DNA of 64,000 nucleotides from Xenorhabdus mauleonii (GTDB lineage Bacteria; Pseudomonadota; Gammaproteobacteria; Enterobacterales; Enterobacteriaceae): assembly GCF_900113945.1 (NCBI RefSeq), contig NZ_FORG01000010.1, forward strand, positions 100,104 through 164,103, given 5' to 3'. Below the pieces are notes generated by a model. It was not told where the DNA came from and did no database searches. It worked only from the letters and a program-made list of their open reading frames with translations. Below, piece after piece: positions 1 through 9,035 of the stretch. Every line of letters starts with the position of its first letter. Position 1 is the first letter of the stretch. The translations under genes were made by a program, and so were the position numbers.

Positions 1-129
1 TATCGCTTGGGGATTAATTAAGCAGGGCTTACAGATTTTTTACTGATAACGATACTTCTTTATAGATAGTGTGCTAATGTTTCTGAAAGTATCGACTAAT
101 GTAAACTTGCTGTATTTGAAGGAGGTTTT

Positions 130-864
130 GTGAAACATAAATCACTGGTACTGGCCGCAATGATGGCTTTTGGAAGCCTGTCTGCAATGACAGCGTCGGC
201 AGCTGAATTACCTACTGTTCCACATATTTCTACATCGGGTAACTCGGTAATTAAAGCAACACCAGATATGGCGACTTTAATTATCAATGTGAGTGAAACT
301 CAAAAGAGTGCGGCAGATGCGAAGAAAAAAGTAGATGGCCGTGTTGCAAAATATTTTGATTTTCTGAAAAACAACGGCATTGACAAGAAAGATATTGATG
401 CCGCTAATTTACGCACTCAACCAGAATATCAATATGAGCAGAAAACTAACAAATCAACTATTACGGGTTACCGTGCATCACGTTCAGTTGAAGTTAAAGT
501 TCATAAATTAGACCAACTGAATACATTGTTGGATGGCGCTTTAAAAGCAGGATTGAATGAAATTAATTCAATTCAATTCAGTGTTGATAACCCACAGCGT
601 TATCGTGATGAAGCCAGACAAAAAGCGATTGATAATGCCATTCAACAGGCAACTGCGCTGGCAAAAGGGTTCAATGGTAAACTGGGGCCTGTCTATAGTA
701 TCAATTACCGTGCCCCTCAAGCCGTGGCTGCACCAATGAGCCGCCTGAAATATCAGGCAGCCTTGATGGCAGCACCTGCGTCAGACGCAGCCGATGAAAC
801 TTATGAATCCCAGAGCATTGAGTTCTCTGACCACGTTGATGCGGTTTTTGAATTGCAACGTTAA
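130..864 (+). CDS. yggE: SIMPL-domain periplasmic protein YggE
   Basis: A 244-residue exported protein of the SIMPL/DUF541 family. In E. coli YggE is linked to lowering endogenous oxidative stress; its biochemical activity is not settled. Residues 1-24 form a clear Sec signal peptide (KHK charge, hydrophobic core, ASA before AELP). The start is GTG at 130, placed 5 bases after the strong AAGGAGG ribosome site. The 3' end overlaps the convergent argP stop by 4 bases. In enterobacteria yggE, argP and rpiA are neighbours, which supports the call. The length is normal for the family and nothing looks broken. Confidence 0.9.
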   Translation: MKHKSLVLAAMMAFGSLSAMTASAAELPTVPHISTSGNSVIKATPDMATLIINVSETQKSAADAKKKVDGRVAKYFDFLKNNGIDKKDIDAANLRTQPEYQYEQKTNKSTITGYRASRSVEVKVHKLDQLNTLLDGALKAGLNEINSIQFSVDNPQRYRDEARQKAIDNAIQQATALAKGFNGKLGPVYSINYRAPQAVAAPMSRLKYQAALMAAPASDAADETYESQSIEFSDHVDAVFELQR

Positions 865-1766
865 TGGTTTTCATCGTCTTGACGTAACATTTGGCGCCCT
901 AATTTCAGCAGGGCGTCAGTGACTTTCCTCATTGCTCCGCTTTCTGGGGCAAAGCGATGCCAATAAAGCATGCGGCGCTGGTATAAACCAGGAGTCAAAT
1001 CAACCAATTCCCCCGCCTGTAGTTCCTTGTCGATTTGTAAGTGAGGGATCATGCAACAAGTCGAGCCTTGTTTTGCCAATTGAACAAATGCTTCAGAGGA
1101 ATTGACAATATGGCAAGGAACGCTGCCCGGAGATAAATCAAAGTGCTGTTGTAAAAATGCCTGATGCATATCATCCAAGTGGTCAAATGCAACCGCAGGT
1201 GCTTTCAGTAATGCGGAACGTGTCACACCATTTGAGAAAAAACGGTCAGCAAATTTTGGTGAAGCAACAAACAAGTAATCGAGAGCACCCAACTTATCCA
1301 CCGAACAACTTGGCAAAGGTTGGGATTGAATACTCACCGCCCCGACAACCTCTCCACGCCGTAAACGCTCTTGAGTTCGGGTTTCATCTTCCACTTGAAT
1401 ATTTAATCGAATAGGCAAATCAGATAAAACCGGATGAAGGGCCGGCAAAAGCCATGTTGCCAAACTGTCCGCATTCACTGCGAGAGAGAGCAGTAGCGGA
1501 GTATCATTACCATTTTCGTCACCAAGCCATTGTGCTTCCAATAACTCTACCTGATGTAATAGCGCGAGCAGTTTTTGCCCTTGCTCTGTGGGGCGGGGGG
1601 GTACGGTGCGAACCAATAGTGGCTGACCAAACAAATTTTCCAATTGTTTGATCCGCTGGGATACCGCGGATTGGGTGATACAAAGTTTTTGTGCCGCCCG
1701 CTCGAAACCACGTTCTCGGATCACTGCATCCAGTGCTTGTAGTGATCGATAATCAGGACGTTTCAT
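861..1766 (-). CDS. argP: LysR-type regulator ArgP (IciA)
   Basis: A 301-residue LysR-family transcription factor. The winged helix-turn-helix lies in the first 60 residues ([20 protein letters not shown] is the recognition region) and is followed by the periplasmic-binding-protein-like effector domain. ArgP orthologues activate argO, dapB, lysC-type and gdhA promoters in response to arginine and lysine; this is family knowledge, not seen here. It is divergent from rpiA with 132-141 bp between them, exactly the E. coli arrangement. The start ATG at 1766 is followed by the expected [15 protein letters not shown]-terminus. A LysE-type exporter at 15.5 kb is not argO-like enough to be assigned as its target. 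Confidence 0.93.
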   Translation of the reverse strand: MKRPDYRSLQALDAVIRERGFERAAQKLCITQSAVSQRIKQLENLFGQPLLVRTVPPRPTEQGQKLLALLHQVELLEAQWLGDENGNDTPLLLSLAVNADSLATWLLPALHPVLSDLPIRLNIQVEDETRTQERLRRGEVVGAVSIQSQPLPSCSVDKLGALDYLFVASPKFADRFFSNGVTRSALLKAPAVAFDHLDDMHQAFLQQHFDLSPGSVPCHIVNSSEAFVQLAKQGSTCCMIPHLQIDKELQAGELVDLTPGLYQRRMLYWHRFAPESGAMRKVTDALLKLGRQMLRQDDENH

Positions 1767-1907
1767 TAAAAATAAAATTCTCCGGTTGTAATGCCTGTGT
1801 TTATTTGCCTGCCTAGCACTATGCCATATTTTTTCGTGGGAAGAGGCAATATTGTTTATACTAGCCGTCAGATTTTTCCTTGTAACTGATTATAGGCTGT
1901 GATTGAT

Positions 1908-2567
1908 ATGACTCAGGATGAACTGAAAAAAGCAGTAGGTTGGGCAGCATTGGAATATGTCAAACCCGGTACAATTGTCGGTGTTGGTACGGGTTCAACG
2001 GCAGCGCATTTTATTGATGCATTGGGCACTATCAAAGATAAAATTGAAGGTGCAGTCTCAAGTTCAGAAGCGTCAACTGAAAAATTAAAAAGCCTCGGTA
2101 TTCCCGTATTCGATTGTAATGAAGTGGATACTTTGGGGGTTTATGTTGATGGCGCGGATGAAATCAATGACCAGATGCAGATGATCAAAGGTGGTGGGGC
2201 TGCATTGACTCGGGAAAAAATCATTGCCGCAGTTGCAGAGAAATTTATTTGCATTATCGATGCTTCTAAGCAAGTCGATGTGTTGGGTAAATTCCCACTG
2301 CCGGTTGAAGTGATCCCCATGGCCCGTGCTCATGTTGCCCGTGAGTTGGTTAAATTGGGCGGAACGCCGGTTTATCGTCAAAATGTCCTGACTGATAATG
2401 GCAATGACATTTTGGATGTTCATAATCTGTCCATTGTTGACCCTATTGAGTTAGAAAACAGAATCAATGCCATTCCCGGTGTGGTAACGGTTGGCCTTTT
2501 TGCCAATCGCGGTGCCAATGTCGTGCTGGTTGGTACAGCGGACGGCGTTAAAACGCTTACAGAGTAA
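1908..2567 (+). CDS. rpiA: Ribose-5-phosphate isomerase A
   Basis: Interconverts ribose-5-phosphate and ribulose-5-phosphate in the non-oxidative pentose phosphate pathway (cytosol). The 219-residue product starting [15 protein letters not shown] aligns with E. coli RpiA from its first residue. The phosphate loop GTGST, the catalytic DGADE, the KGGGAAL lysine and the REK glutamate are all present. An in-frame GTG lies 9 bases upstream at 1899, but it is too close to the AGG ribosome site, so ATG 1908 is preferred. It is followed by its own terminator, so it is probably monocistronic, ahead of serA as in E. coli. Confidence 0.96.
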   Translation: MTQDELKKAVGWAALEYVKPGTIVGVGTGSTAAHFIDALGTIKDKIEGAVSSSEASTEKLKSLGIPVFDCNEVDTLGVYVDGADEINDQMQMIKGGGAALTREKIIAAVAEKFICIIDASKQVDVLGKFPLPVEVIPMARAHVARELVKLGGTPVYRQNVLTDNGNDILDVHNLSIVDPIELENRINAIPGVVTVGLFANRGANVVLVGTADGVKTLTE

Positions 2568-2574
2568 TCATTCC

Positions 2575-2608
2575 GAGGGCAGAATATCCTGCCCTCAAAA
2601 TATTTTTT
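2575..2608 (+). terminator. Rho-independent terminator of rpiA
   Basis: A 7-bp stem GAGGGCA (2575-2581) / TGCCCTC (2590-2596) starts 7 bases after the rpiA stop and is followed by AAAATATTTTTTT. Confidence 0.8.
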
Positions 2609-2836
2609 TATTTATTAAAAAAAAGAAAATTCAGAGATATCTATCACACCTCCATCTAAAAAAAACTCAAAATCCTGTCTTTTATCTGTAACCAAATATT
2701 TTACTTTGTATAACAACTTATTTACTGTTGCTTGTTCTGTAATATGAGCAATCGATTGTATTGCCGTTGTCGTTTTTTTTGTTATTTTGGTGGAACCTAT
2801 GGGAGTCATGAAAGTTAGAACAACTAGGGCGGGCAA

Positions 2837-4078
2837 ATGGTTAAGGTATCTTTAGAAAAGGACAAAATTAAATTTTTGCTACTGGAAGGCGTTCACCAAA
2901 GTACAGTAGATAGTTTAAAAGCGGCTGGATACAGCAATATTGAATATCATAAAGGAGCACTGGAACCAGAAGAACTAAAAAAAGCTATTCGTGATGCTCG
3001 TTTTGTCGGGATCCGTTCTCGTACCCAGTTAACGGAAGAGATTCTCTCCGCAGCGGAAAAATTGGTTGCAGTGGGATGTTTCTGCATCGGCACCAACCAA
3101 GTGGATCTGAAAGCGGCAGCAAAACGCGGTATTCCTGTCTTTAATGCCCCATTTTCTAATACACGCTCAGTAGCCGAAATGGTATTGGGTGAGTTACTGC
3201 TGTTATTACGTCGAATTCCTGAGGCAAATGCAAAAGCACACGTTGGTGTATGGGATAAGCAAGCCAAAGGCTGTTATGAAGCACGAGGAAAAAAATTAGG
3301 CATTATTGGTTACGGCCATATTGGCACACAGCTTGGCATTCTGGCTGAAAGCATCGGCCTGAACGTCTATTTCTATGATATTGAAAATAAATTGCCATTA
3401 GGCAATGCACAGCAAGTTCATCATCTGTCTGAACTATTGAATATGAGTGATGTTATCAGTTTGCATGTTCCTGAAACTGGTTCAACTAAAAATATGATTG
3501 GTGCGTCAGAATTGGAACTGATGAAACCTGGCTCAATTCTAATCAATGCATCACGTGGTACAGTCGTGGATATTCCGGCATTGAGTGAAGCCTTGGAAAT
3601 CGGGCACCTTGCCGGTGCGGCGATAGACGTGTTCCCTGTAGAGCCTGCAACAAACAGCGATCCTTTCATTTCACCACTGAGCAAATTTGACAACGTACTG
3701 TTGACACCACATATCGGGGGATCAACTCAGGAAGCTCAGGAAAACATTGGTACAGAGGTCGCGGGTAAACTGGTGAAATATTCTGACAACGGCTCGACTC
3801 TGTCAGCAGTCAATTTCCCGGAAGTTTCTCTGCCTACCCACGCCAAAGATACTCACCGTTTGCTGCATATCCATGAAAATCGTCCGGGCATCCTGACCAG
3901 CATTAACCAAGTATTTACCGAAAAATCAATTAACATTGAAGCGCAATATTTGCGGACTGAGGGTGATATTGGTTATGTGGTTATCGATATCACGACCCAA
4001 AGTCCGGTTCAAGCGGAGCTGGTATTGCAACAACTGAAAACGGTACCGGGTACAATCCGTTCTCGTTTGCTTTACTGA
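2837..4078 (+). CDS. serA: D-3-phosphoglycerate dehydrogenase
   Basis: Oxidises 3-phosphoglycerate to 3-phosphohydroxypyruvate, the committed step of serine synthesis. The 413 residues match the E. coli length (410). From N to C: substrate domain, NAD-binding Rossmann domain with GYGHIGTQLG near residue 157, the catalytic arginine in NASRGTVVDIP, the catalytic histidine in LTPHIGGST, and a C-terminal ACT domain (RLLHIHENRPGILTSINQVF) for serine feedback. The serine product feeds glycine and hence the glycine cleavage genes further along the window. It is preceded by about 230 bp of AT-rich DNA that should hold its promoter. Confidence 0.96.
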   Translation: MVKVSLEKDKIKFLLLEGVHQSTVDSLKAAGYSNIEYHKGALEPEELKKAIRDARFVGIRSRTQLTEEILSAAEKLVAVGCFCIGTNQVDLKAAAKRGIPVFNAPFSNTRSVAEMVLGELLLLLRRIPEANAKAHVGVWDKQAKGCYEARGKKLGIIGYGHIGTQLGILAESIGLNVYFYDIENKLPLGNAQQVHHLSELLNMSDVISLHVPETGSTKNMIGASELELMKPGSILINASRGTVVDIPALSEALEIGHLAGAAIDVFPVEPATNSDPFISPLSKFDNVLLTPHIGGSTQEAQENIGTEVAGKLVKYSDNGSTLSAVNFPEVSLPTHAKDTHRLLHIHENRPGILTSINQVFTEKSINIEAQYLRTEGDIGYVVIDITTQSPVQAELVLQQLKTVPGTIRSRLLY

Positions 4079-4127
4079 TTTGGCTTGATGTTATAGGCCA
4101 TTTTTGTAGTAAATTTTAGTGGTAAAA

Positions 4128-4158
4128 AGCAGGGGTAAGAAGAATTATGACCCCTGCT
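4128..4158 (-). terminator. Terminator between serA and fau
   Basis: A 9-bp perfect stem AGCAGGGGT (4128-4136) / ACCCCTGCT (4150-4158) lies between two converging genes. The U-tract (TTTTTACC) follows the stem only on the minus strand, so it mainly ends the ssrS-fau transcript. Confidence 0.7.
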
Positions 4159-4191
4159 ATTCAGGTTCTCATATCAAGGCCAACCGGTTAA

Positions 4192-4806
4192 CTATTCATG
4201 CCATTGCCATCTCTTTCCCGGCGTAATAATTTCTGGCAAGGGAATGTCCCATTTCTCACTGGGTAAGGTTTCGACCAATTGAACATCGTGAGCCAATCCA
4301 ATGGGATAAAATTTTTGCTCCTGCCAGTTTGCCAAAGTTCTGTCGTAAAATCCGCCGCCCATTCCTAAGCGTTGGCCTTTAGAGTCAAAAGCGACGAGTG
4401 GAATAAACATCACATCAAGCTCGGAAACCGGTAACACATGCCTGACATCCAACAATGGCTCTTCTATGTTAAAACGGTTGCGCACAAGGGGAGAGTCGGG
4501 ACAGTAACGCAGGAACAACAGATGATGCCGGCTGAACGGGTGAATGATGGGTAGATAGACTTGTTTGTTTTGTCGCCAGAGCTGCTGGATCAAAGGGCCG
4601 GTATCCAGCTCTCCATCAAAGGAAAGGTACACCGCCATTTTTTCAGCTTGCTGGATCTTTGGATGAGTAACAACACTATCAGCGACTTGTTGGGCAAACT
4701 GCAATTGTTGCTCAGATGATAGATTTTGGCGTAACTGTCGAACTTTTTGGCGAATTGATTTTCGCAGGGATAAAAATTGAGGAAAGAAAAAAGAATCTGA
4801 TTGCAT
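4192..4806 (-). CDS. fau: 5-formyltetrahydrofolate cyclo-ligase
   Basis: Converts 5-formyl-THF to 5,10-methenyl-THF using ATP (also called YgfA or MTHFS). The 204-residue protein carries the family hallmarks: basic N-terminal helix with SIRQKVRQLRQ, VYLSFDGELDT, and the nucleotide/folate loop GMGGGFYDRTL near the C-terminus. It lies immediately downstream of the 6S RNA gene, as in E. coli, where ssrS and fau are co-transcribed. The linkage is functionally apt because the glycine cleavage system nearby also produces one-carbon folates. An extended frame starting upstream (to 4958) is only a shadow running into 6S RNA. Confidence 0.93.
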   Translation of the reverse strand: MQSDSFFFPQFLSLRKSIRQKVRQLRQNLSSEQQLQFAQQVADSVVTHPKIQQAEKMAVYLSFDGELDTGPLIQQLWRQNKQVYLPIIHPFSRHHLLFLRYCPDSPLVRNRFNIEEPLLDVRHVLPVSELDVMFIPLVAFDSKGQRLGMGGGFYDRTLANWQEQKFYPIGLAHDVQLVETLPSEKWDIPLPEIITPGKRWQWHE

Positions 4807-4854
4807 GATACCTGCCTATTAATGCAGAAAAGGATACAAAACAGATAAAATTGA

Positions 4855-5037
4855 GGTTCTCCAAGATGCCGTTGCAGGTGGTAACCCTTGAACCCTTGGT
4901 TCAAGGTGAACGCAGTGTCGCTTCTATTAGGCTTCTTAGTCGAGCCAAGCATGCTCACAAGAAACGGAGCACTACATTCTATAGAGATGAAATATCGGCT
5001 CAGGGGACTTACCTGCTGACGAACATCTCAGAGAAAT
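4855..5037 (-). ncRNA. ssrS: 6S RNA
   Basis: Global regulator RNA that binds sigma70 RNA polymerase in stationary phase. Reading the minus strand from 5037, the sequence starts ATTTCTCTGAGATGTTCG and ends GGCATCTTGGAGAACC, so the two ends pair into the long closing stem. The internal blocks AGTCCCCTGAGCCGATATTT and CACCTTGAACCAAGGGTTCA match remembered E. coli 6S RNA almost base for base. The length of about 183 nt and the location between zapA and fau on the same strand are the conserved ones. Exact ends are estimated by homology. Confidence 0.96.
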
Positions 5038-5226
5038 TTTTTTGCTGCTTAAACCATCGAGTTAGGCTTTAAGCGATGCTATGGAGCCTATTGTATGGAA
5101 CTAAATGAAGAAAGCAACTGCTTATATTAAGCCTTAGTAACTACTGCCTAATTTATCAACAAAATAGCGTTTGTTGAATAGGTAGAATATCAGATAATTC
5201 TATTTTCTTCTGACTACTACCCTGTT

Positions 5227-5529
5227 CTAGCTTTTATTTTGTTCTAACAATGCTTTTTCAATGGACTGCTGGAGCATTTTTATTTTTTGTTCCATATTGT
5301 AGGCGTAATCACGGGTTTTCACTTTTTCTTGTGCCAACTCGTGACAAATGTTCAGTGCCACAATAAAAACCAGTTGCTCAGTGTTAGTGACTCTGGTGCG
5401 CTCTTTGAGATTATGTAAACGTTGTTCAAGTTCCTCAGCAGCAGCTTGCAATGCCTCTATTTGCTCTGGTGGACAATTGACACGTAATGACCGCCCAAAA
5501 ATCTGAATATCTACTGGTTGTGCAGACAT
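5227..5529 (-). CDS. zapA: Cell division protein ZapA
   Basis: A small (100-residue) FtsZ-ring-associated protein that cross-links FtsZ filaments. The globular head ([18 protein letters not shown], with [17 protein letters not shown]) is followed by a C-terminal coiled coil ([16 protein letters not shown]). It is slightly shorter than E. coli ZapA (109), with the difference at the extreme C-terminus. It is upstream of ssrS and divergent from ygfB, the conserved enterobacterial order. A degenerate inverted-repeat element (5578-5637) lies just upstream in its leader or promoter region. Confidence 0.94.
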   Translation of the reverse strand: MSAQPVDIQIFGRSLRVNCPPEQIEALQAAAEELEQRLHNLKERTRVTNTEQLVFIVALNICHELAQEKVKTRDYAYNMEQKIKMLQQSIEKALLEQNKS

Positions 5530-5577
5530 GACACCTTCCTGATTTAATACTGTGCCGATACCTTGATTCTGATAGAC

Positions 5578-5637
5578 ACCCTTTACTTTTCAACTTGCGG
5601 CTTAATGGGCTGAATTGCAACTTGAAATCTATTGGGT
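5578..5637. repeat. Degenerate inverted-repeat element upstream of zapA
   Basis: About 60 bp whose two ends are imperfect inverted repeats: ACCCTTTACTTTTCAACTTGC on the left and GCAACTTGAAATCTATTGGGT on the right. The CAACTTG-type ends resemble those of the larger repeat at 12271-12485. It is probably a decayed or minimal member of that family, lying in the zapA-ygfB intergenic region. Confidence 0.4.
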
Positions 5638-5794
5638 GCAAAGTTAATTGTGGTATAAAAACAAGGCCGACACCAATCATTACTGTACAATACCAAAAGC
5701 CCCCCTTTTTATATCGGTGTGTGCTGTCTGGTATAGCGACTCCCCTTGATGGTAGCATAGCATGAACTTATATCGCCAACGATGATCAATATAC

Positions 5795-6370
5795 ATGTCT
5801 ATACAAAACTCATTACCTAATTATCAATCATTTGATGAAATTTTGCATCAACAGTCCGTAGCACTGACAGCAGCAGAAATGCACGGCTTAATCAGTGGAT
5901 TACTGTGTGGTGGAAATCACGACAATAGTTGGCAAGCCTTGGTGCATGACCTCGCAAATGATGGTCTGGCATTTTCTCAGGTTTTATCTCAGCCGCTGAG
6001 AGAATTATACGAAACAACGTTTGAATCACTGGATGACAGTAATTTTGCGTTTAATTTACTGCTCCCTGATGAAGAAGCGGGAATTTTTGAATGCGCAGAT
6101 GCGTTGGCGGGATGGGTCAACCATTTTCTGTTGGGAATAGGCGTTGCGAATCCCAAATTGACAGAAAAAGCGGAAATTCAGGAAATTATCACCGACTTAC
6201 GTAACATCGGTATGCTAGGGTACGACGAAAGTGAAGATCAGGAAGAACTGTCCCAGGCTCTAGAGGAAGTATTGGAATATGTTCGTGTTGCAGTCCAACT
6301 CTGTTACATCGCTTTAGCGGTACCAAAAACTTCAAGTAGTGCAAAAAACGAAAAGCCAACGTTGCACTGA
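5795..6370 (+). CDS. ygfB: UPF0149 family protein YgfB
   Basis: A 191-residue acidic, cytosolic, all-helical protein of the UPF0149/YecA-like family, recognised by the early [15 protein letters not shown] motif (LSxxEmHGlLtGllcg in the family) and by position between zapA and pepP. In Pseudomonas aeruginosa YgfB modulates AlpA-dependent gene expression; whether that holds here is unknown. It lacks a C-terminal SEC-C zinc motif, so it is YgfB rather than YecA. Translation starts at ATG 5795; the ribosome site is weak (GATGATC). Confidence 0.9.
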   Translation: MSIQNSLPNYQSFDEILHQQSVALTAAEMHGLISGLLCGGNHDNSWQALVHDLANDGLAFSQVLSQPLRELYETTFESLDDSNFAFNLLLPDEEAGIFECADALAGWVNHFLLGIGVANPKLTEKAEIQEIITDLRNIGMLGYDESEDQEELSQALEEVLEYVRVAVQLCYIALAVPKTSSSAKNEKPTLH

Positions 6371-6380
6371 TTGGCGATAC

Positions 6381-6454
6381 ATACCCGTTCTCATCTATGT
6401 TGCAATTATCCATGTTGCAACCAACATAGCGGCAACGTGGTAATGGGCGGGTAT
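6381..6454. repeat. Short inverted-repeat element between ygfB and pepP
   Basis: A 74-bp segment bounded by ATACCCG (6381) and CGGGTAT (6454), with further imperfect pairing inwards (TCATCTATGTTGC against GCAACGTGGTAATGG). It looks like a small relative of the 12271 and 60214 repeats. It ends about 24 bp before the pepP ribosome site. Confidence 0.5.
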
Positions 6455-6488
6455 TCCAACTAATAATAATGAAATCGCAGGAGTGGGT

Positions 6489-7805
6489 ATGACTAAACAA
6501 GAATATTTATCCCGTCGTCAGGCATTATTGGCAAAAATGGCACCGGGCAGTGCAGCCATTATTTTTTCTGCCCCGCCTGCGACACGCAACTCAGATAGCG
6601 AATATCCTTATCGTCAGCACAGTGATTTTTTGTACCTTACAGGGTTCAGTGAGCCAGAATCCGTTCTGGTGCTGATCAAAAGCGATGACACACATAATCA
6701 CAGTGTGCTGTTCAATCGTGTTCGCGATTTGACTGCGGAAATTTGGTCTGGTCGTCGTCTTGGACAAGAAGCTGCATTGGACAAAATGGGGGTGGATCGC
6801 GCACTGCCAATTGATGATATCAATAATCAGCTTTATTTGTTGTTAAATGGCTTGGAAGTGGTTTATCACGCTCAGGGTGAGTTTGAATACGCTGATGAAA
6901 TCGTCTTTGGCGCCTTGGCTAAATTGCGTGAGAACAGCCGCCGCAATTTCAAAACCCCGTCAGTAATGGCAGATTGGCGCCCGTGGTTGCATGAAATGCG
7001 CCTGTTTAAATCAGAAACAGAGCTGGAAGCCATGCGCGTAGCCGGTCGAATCAGTGCTCAGGCACATATCAGAGCTATGCAAGCTTGCCGCCCCGATATG
7101 TTTGAATATCAGCTTGAAGCCGAAATTCATCATGAATTTACCTATCATGGCGCCCGTTACCCGGCCTACAACACTATTGTTGGTGCAGGAGAAAATGCCT
7201 GCATTCTGCATTACACTGAAAATGATCGCCGCATGAGGGATGGTGATTTGGTGTTGATCGATGCGGGATGTGAATATAAAGGATACGCTGGCGACATTAC
7301 GCGTACATTCCCGGTCAATGGCAAGTTTACCCGTCCTCAACGTGAAATTTATGACATTGTGCTGGAAGCTATCAATGTCTCCCTTGAACTGTATAAACCG
7401 GGCACCAGCATCAACAAAGTGATGGAGCGTGTTGTGCGTATTATGGTTGAAGGATTGGTAAAACTGGGAATTATGCATGGAGACGTCGAACAATTGATCG
7501 AAACCAATGCACACCGCCAATTTTTCATGCATGGTTTAAGTCATTGGTTGGGACTAAATGTACATGATGTCGGTGATTACGGTGTCGATCGTGACCGCAT
7601 TCTGGAACCGGGCATGGTTCTGACCGTTGAACCGGGGCTCTATATTGCATCGGATGCGGATGTTCCACAGGAATATCGCGGCATCGGTATTCGTATTGAA
7701 GATGATATCGTGATTACGGATACCGGGAATGAAAATCTGACTGAGTATGTCGTGAAAGATCCGGATGAAATCGAAGCTCTGATGGCACAGGCAAAACAGA
7801 ATTAA
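6489..7805 (+). CDS. pepP: Xaa-Pro aminopeptidase P
   Basis: Mn-dependent aminopeptidase that removes an N-terminal residue preceding proline. The 438-residue product aligns end to end with E. coli PepP. The five metal ligands are visible in VLIDAGCEYKGYAGDITR (two Asp), HGLSHWLGL (His), TVEPGLYI (Glu) and GIGIRIEDDI (Glu). GTG at 6483 is in frame, but it overlaps the CAGGAG ribosome site at 6478-6483, so ATG 6489 with 5-base spacing is the start. It is the first gene of a pepP-ubiH-ubiI cluster with a 25-bp gap to ubiH. Confidence 0.95.
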   Translation: MTKQEYLSRRQALLAKMAPGSAAIIFSAPPATRNSDSEYPYRQHSDFLYLTGFSEPESVLVLIKSDDTHNHSVLFNRVRDLTAEIWSGRRLGQEAALDKMGVDRALPIDDINNQLYLLLNGLEVVYHAQGEFEYADEIVFGALAKLRENSRRNFKTPSVMADWRPWLHEMRLFKSETELEAMRVAGRISAQAHIRAMQACRPDMFEYQLEAEIHHEFTYHGARYPAYNTIVGAGENACILHYTENDRRMRDGDLVLIDAGCEYKGYAGDITRTFPVNGKFTRPQREIYDIVLEAINVSLELYKPGTSINKVMERVVRIMVEGLVKLGIMHGDVEQLIETNAHRQFFMHGLSHWLGLNVHDVGDYGVDRDRILEPGMVLTVEPGLYIASDADVPQEYRGIGIRIEDDIVITDTGNENLTEYVVKDPDEIEALMAQAKQN

Positions 7806-7830
7806 GAGATTCAGTAATCAGGAAGTTATC

Positions 7831-9021
7831 ATGAACGTGATTATCGTGGGAGGAGGAATGGCCGGGGCGACATTGGCGCTGGCCATTTCTTCACTAAGTC
7901 GGGGGCAACTGAAAGTCTCCTTGATTGAAGCAGCAGAGCCTACTCAGGAGCATCCGGGGTTTGATGCAAGAGCCATTGCCTTAGCTTACGGCACATGCCA
8001 GCGCCTGAATCAGATAGGGATTTGGCAGGCATTGAAAAATTGCGTCACGCCAATAACTCACGTTCATGTCAGCGATCGTGGTCATAGTGGTTTTGTTAAT
8101 ATTCATGCCAATGATTATGATATTCCTGCATTGGGCAATGTTATTGAATTGCACGATGCAGGAACCCATCTGTTTGATTTATTAAATCAATCGCCAAATA
8201 TCCAGTTCTATTGCCCGGCTAAAGTCGATTCTATCGAGCGTCTGGAAAATTCTGTCGTTGTTACGTTGAACAATGGTGAAAAGCTGACCGGAGAATTGCT
8301 GGTGGCTGCGGATGGCAGCCATTCTGCAATTGCGCAGGCATGCCATATTCCATATCAGCAACAATCTTATGGTCAGGTGGCAGTTATCGCCAATATTTTG
8401 ACGTCTGAACATCCTCAGGGAAGGGCATTTGAGCGTTTTACTGAGCATGGGCCGTTGGCGCTGTTACCGATGTCAGAAGGGCGCAGTTCTCTGGTGTGGT
8501 GCCATCCATCGGAAAAACAGGCAGAAGTTAATCACTGGAACTCACATGAATTCCTTCAACATTTACAGAAAGCATTTGGCTGGCGGCTGGGAAAAATGTT
8601 GGAAACCGGTCAGCGACACAGTTATCCGTTAGCGTTATCGACAGCCAGCCAGCAGATAAGCCACCGTGTTGCTTTGGTCGGCAACGCATCGCAGACCTTG
8701 CACCCAATTGCCGGGCAAGGGTTTAATTTGGGAATACGTGATGTCATGGCGCTGGCACACGTTATCTCAGCAGCGGCAGCCTCAGGGCAGGATATCGGCT
8801 CCTACCAAGTGTTGGCTCAATACCAGCAACAGCGTCAGATTGATCGCGAAAACACTATTGGCATCACGGACGGATTGGTTCGGTTATTTGCCAATGACTA
8901 CTTGCCGTTGAAGATTGGGCGCAGTCTTGGCCTGATGACAATGGAAACACTACCGCTGACGCGGGATCTACTTGCCCGCCAGACATTGGGTTGGGTTGCC
9001 CAGTCATCATTGGCAAATTAA
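7831..9021 (+). CDS. ubiH: 2-octaprenyl-6-methoxyphenol hydroxylase
   Basis: FAD-dependent monooxygenase that hydroxylates C4 of the ubiquinone ring during aerobic ubiquinone synthesis. The 396 residues include the N-terminal dinucleotide fold (VIIVGGGMAGATLAL), the DG motif (VAADGSHSAIAQA) and the second FAD motif (ALVGNASQTLHPIAGQGFNL). That last motif carries GNASQT in place of the usual GDAAH, which is the same peculiarity as E. coli UbiH and separates it from UbiI. It is followed after 14 bp by ubiI. Confidence 0.94.
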   Translation: MNVIIVGGGMAGATLALAISSLSRGQLKVSLIEAAEPTQEHPGFDARAIALAYGTCQRLNQIGIWQALKNCVTPITHVHVSDRGHSGFVNIHANDYDIPALGNVIELHDAGTHLFDLLNQSPNIQFYCPAKVDSIERLENSVVVTLNNGEKLTGELLVAADGSHSAIAQACHIPYQQQSYGQVAVIANILTSEHPQGRAFERFTEHGPLALLPMSEGRSSLVWCHPSEKQAEVNHWNSHEFLQHLQKAFGWRLGKMLETGQRHSYPLALSTASQQISHRVALVGNASQTLHPIAGQGFNLGIRDVMALAHVISAAAASGQDIGSYQVLAQYQQQRQIDRENTIGITDGLVRLFANDYLPLKIGRSLGLMTMETLPLTRDLLARQTLGWVAQSSLAN

Positions 9022-9035
9022 GAGGAAAGAAAAAA

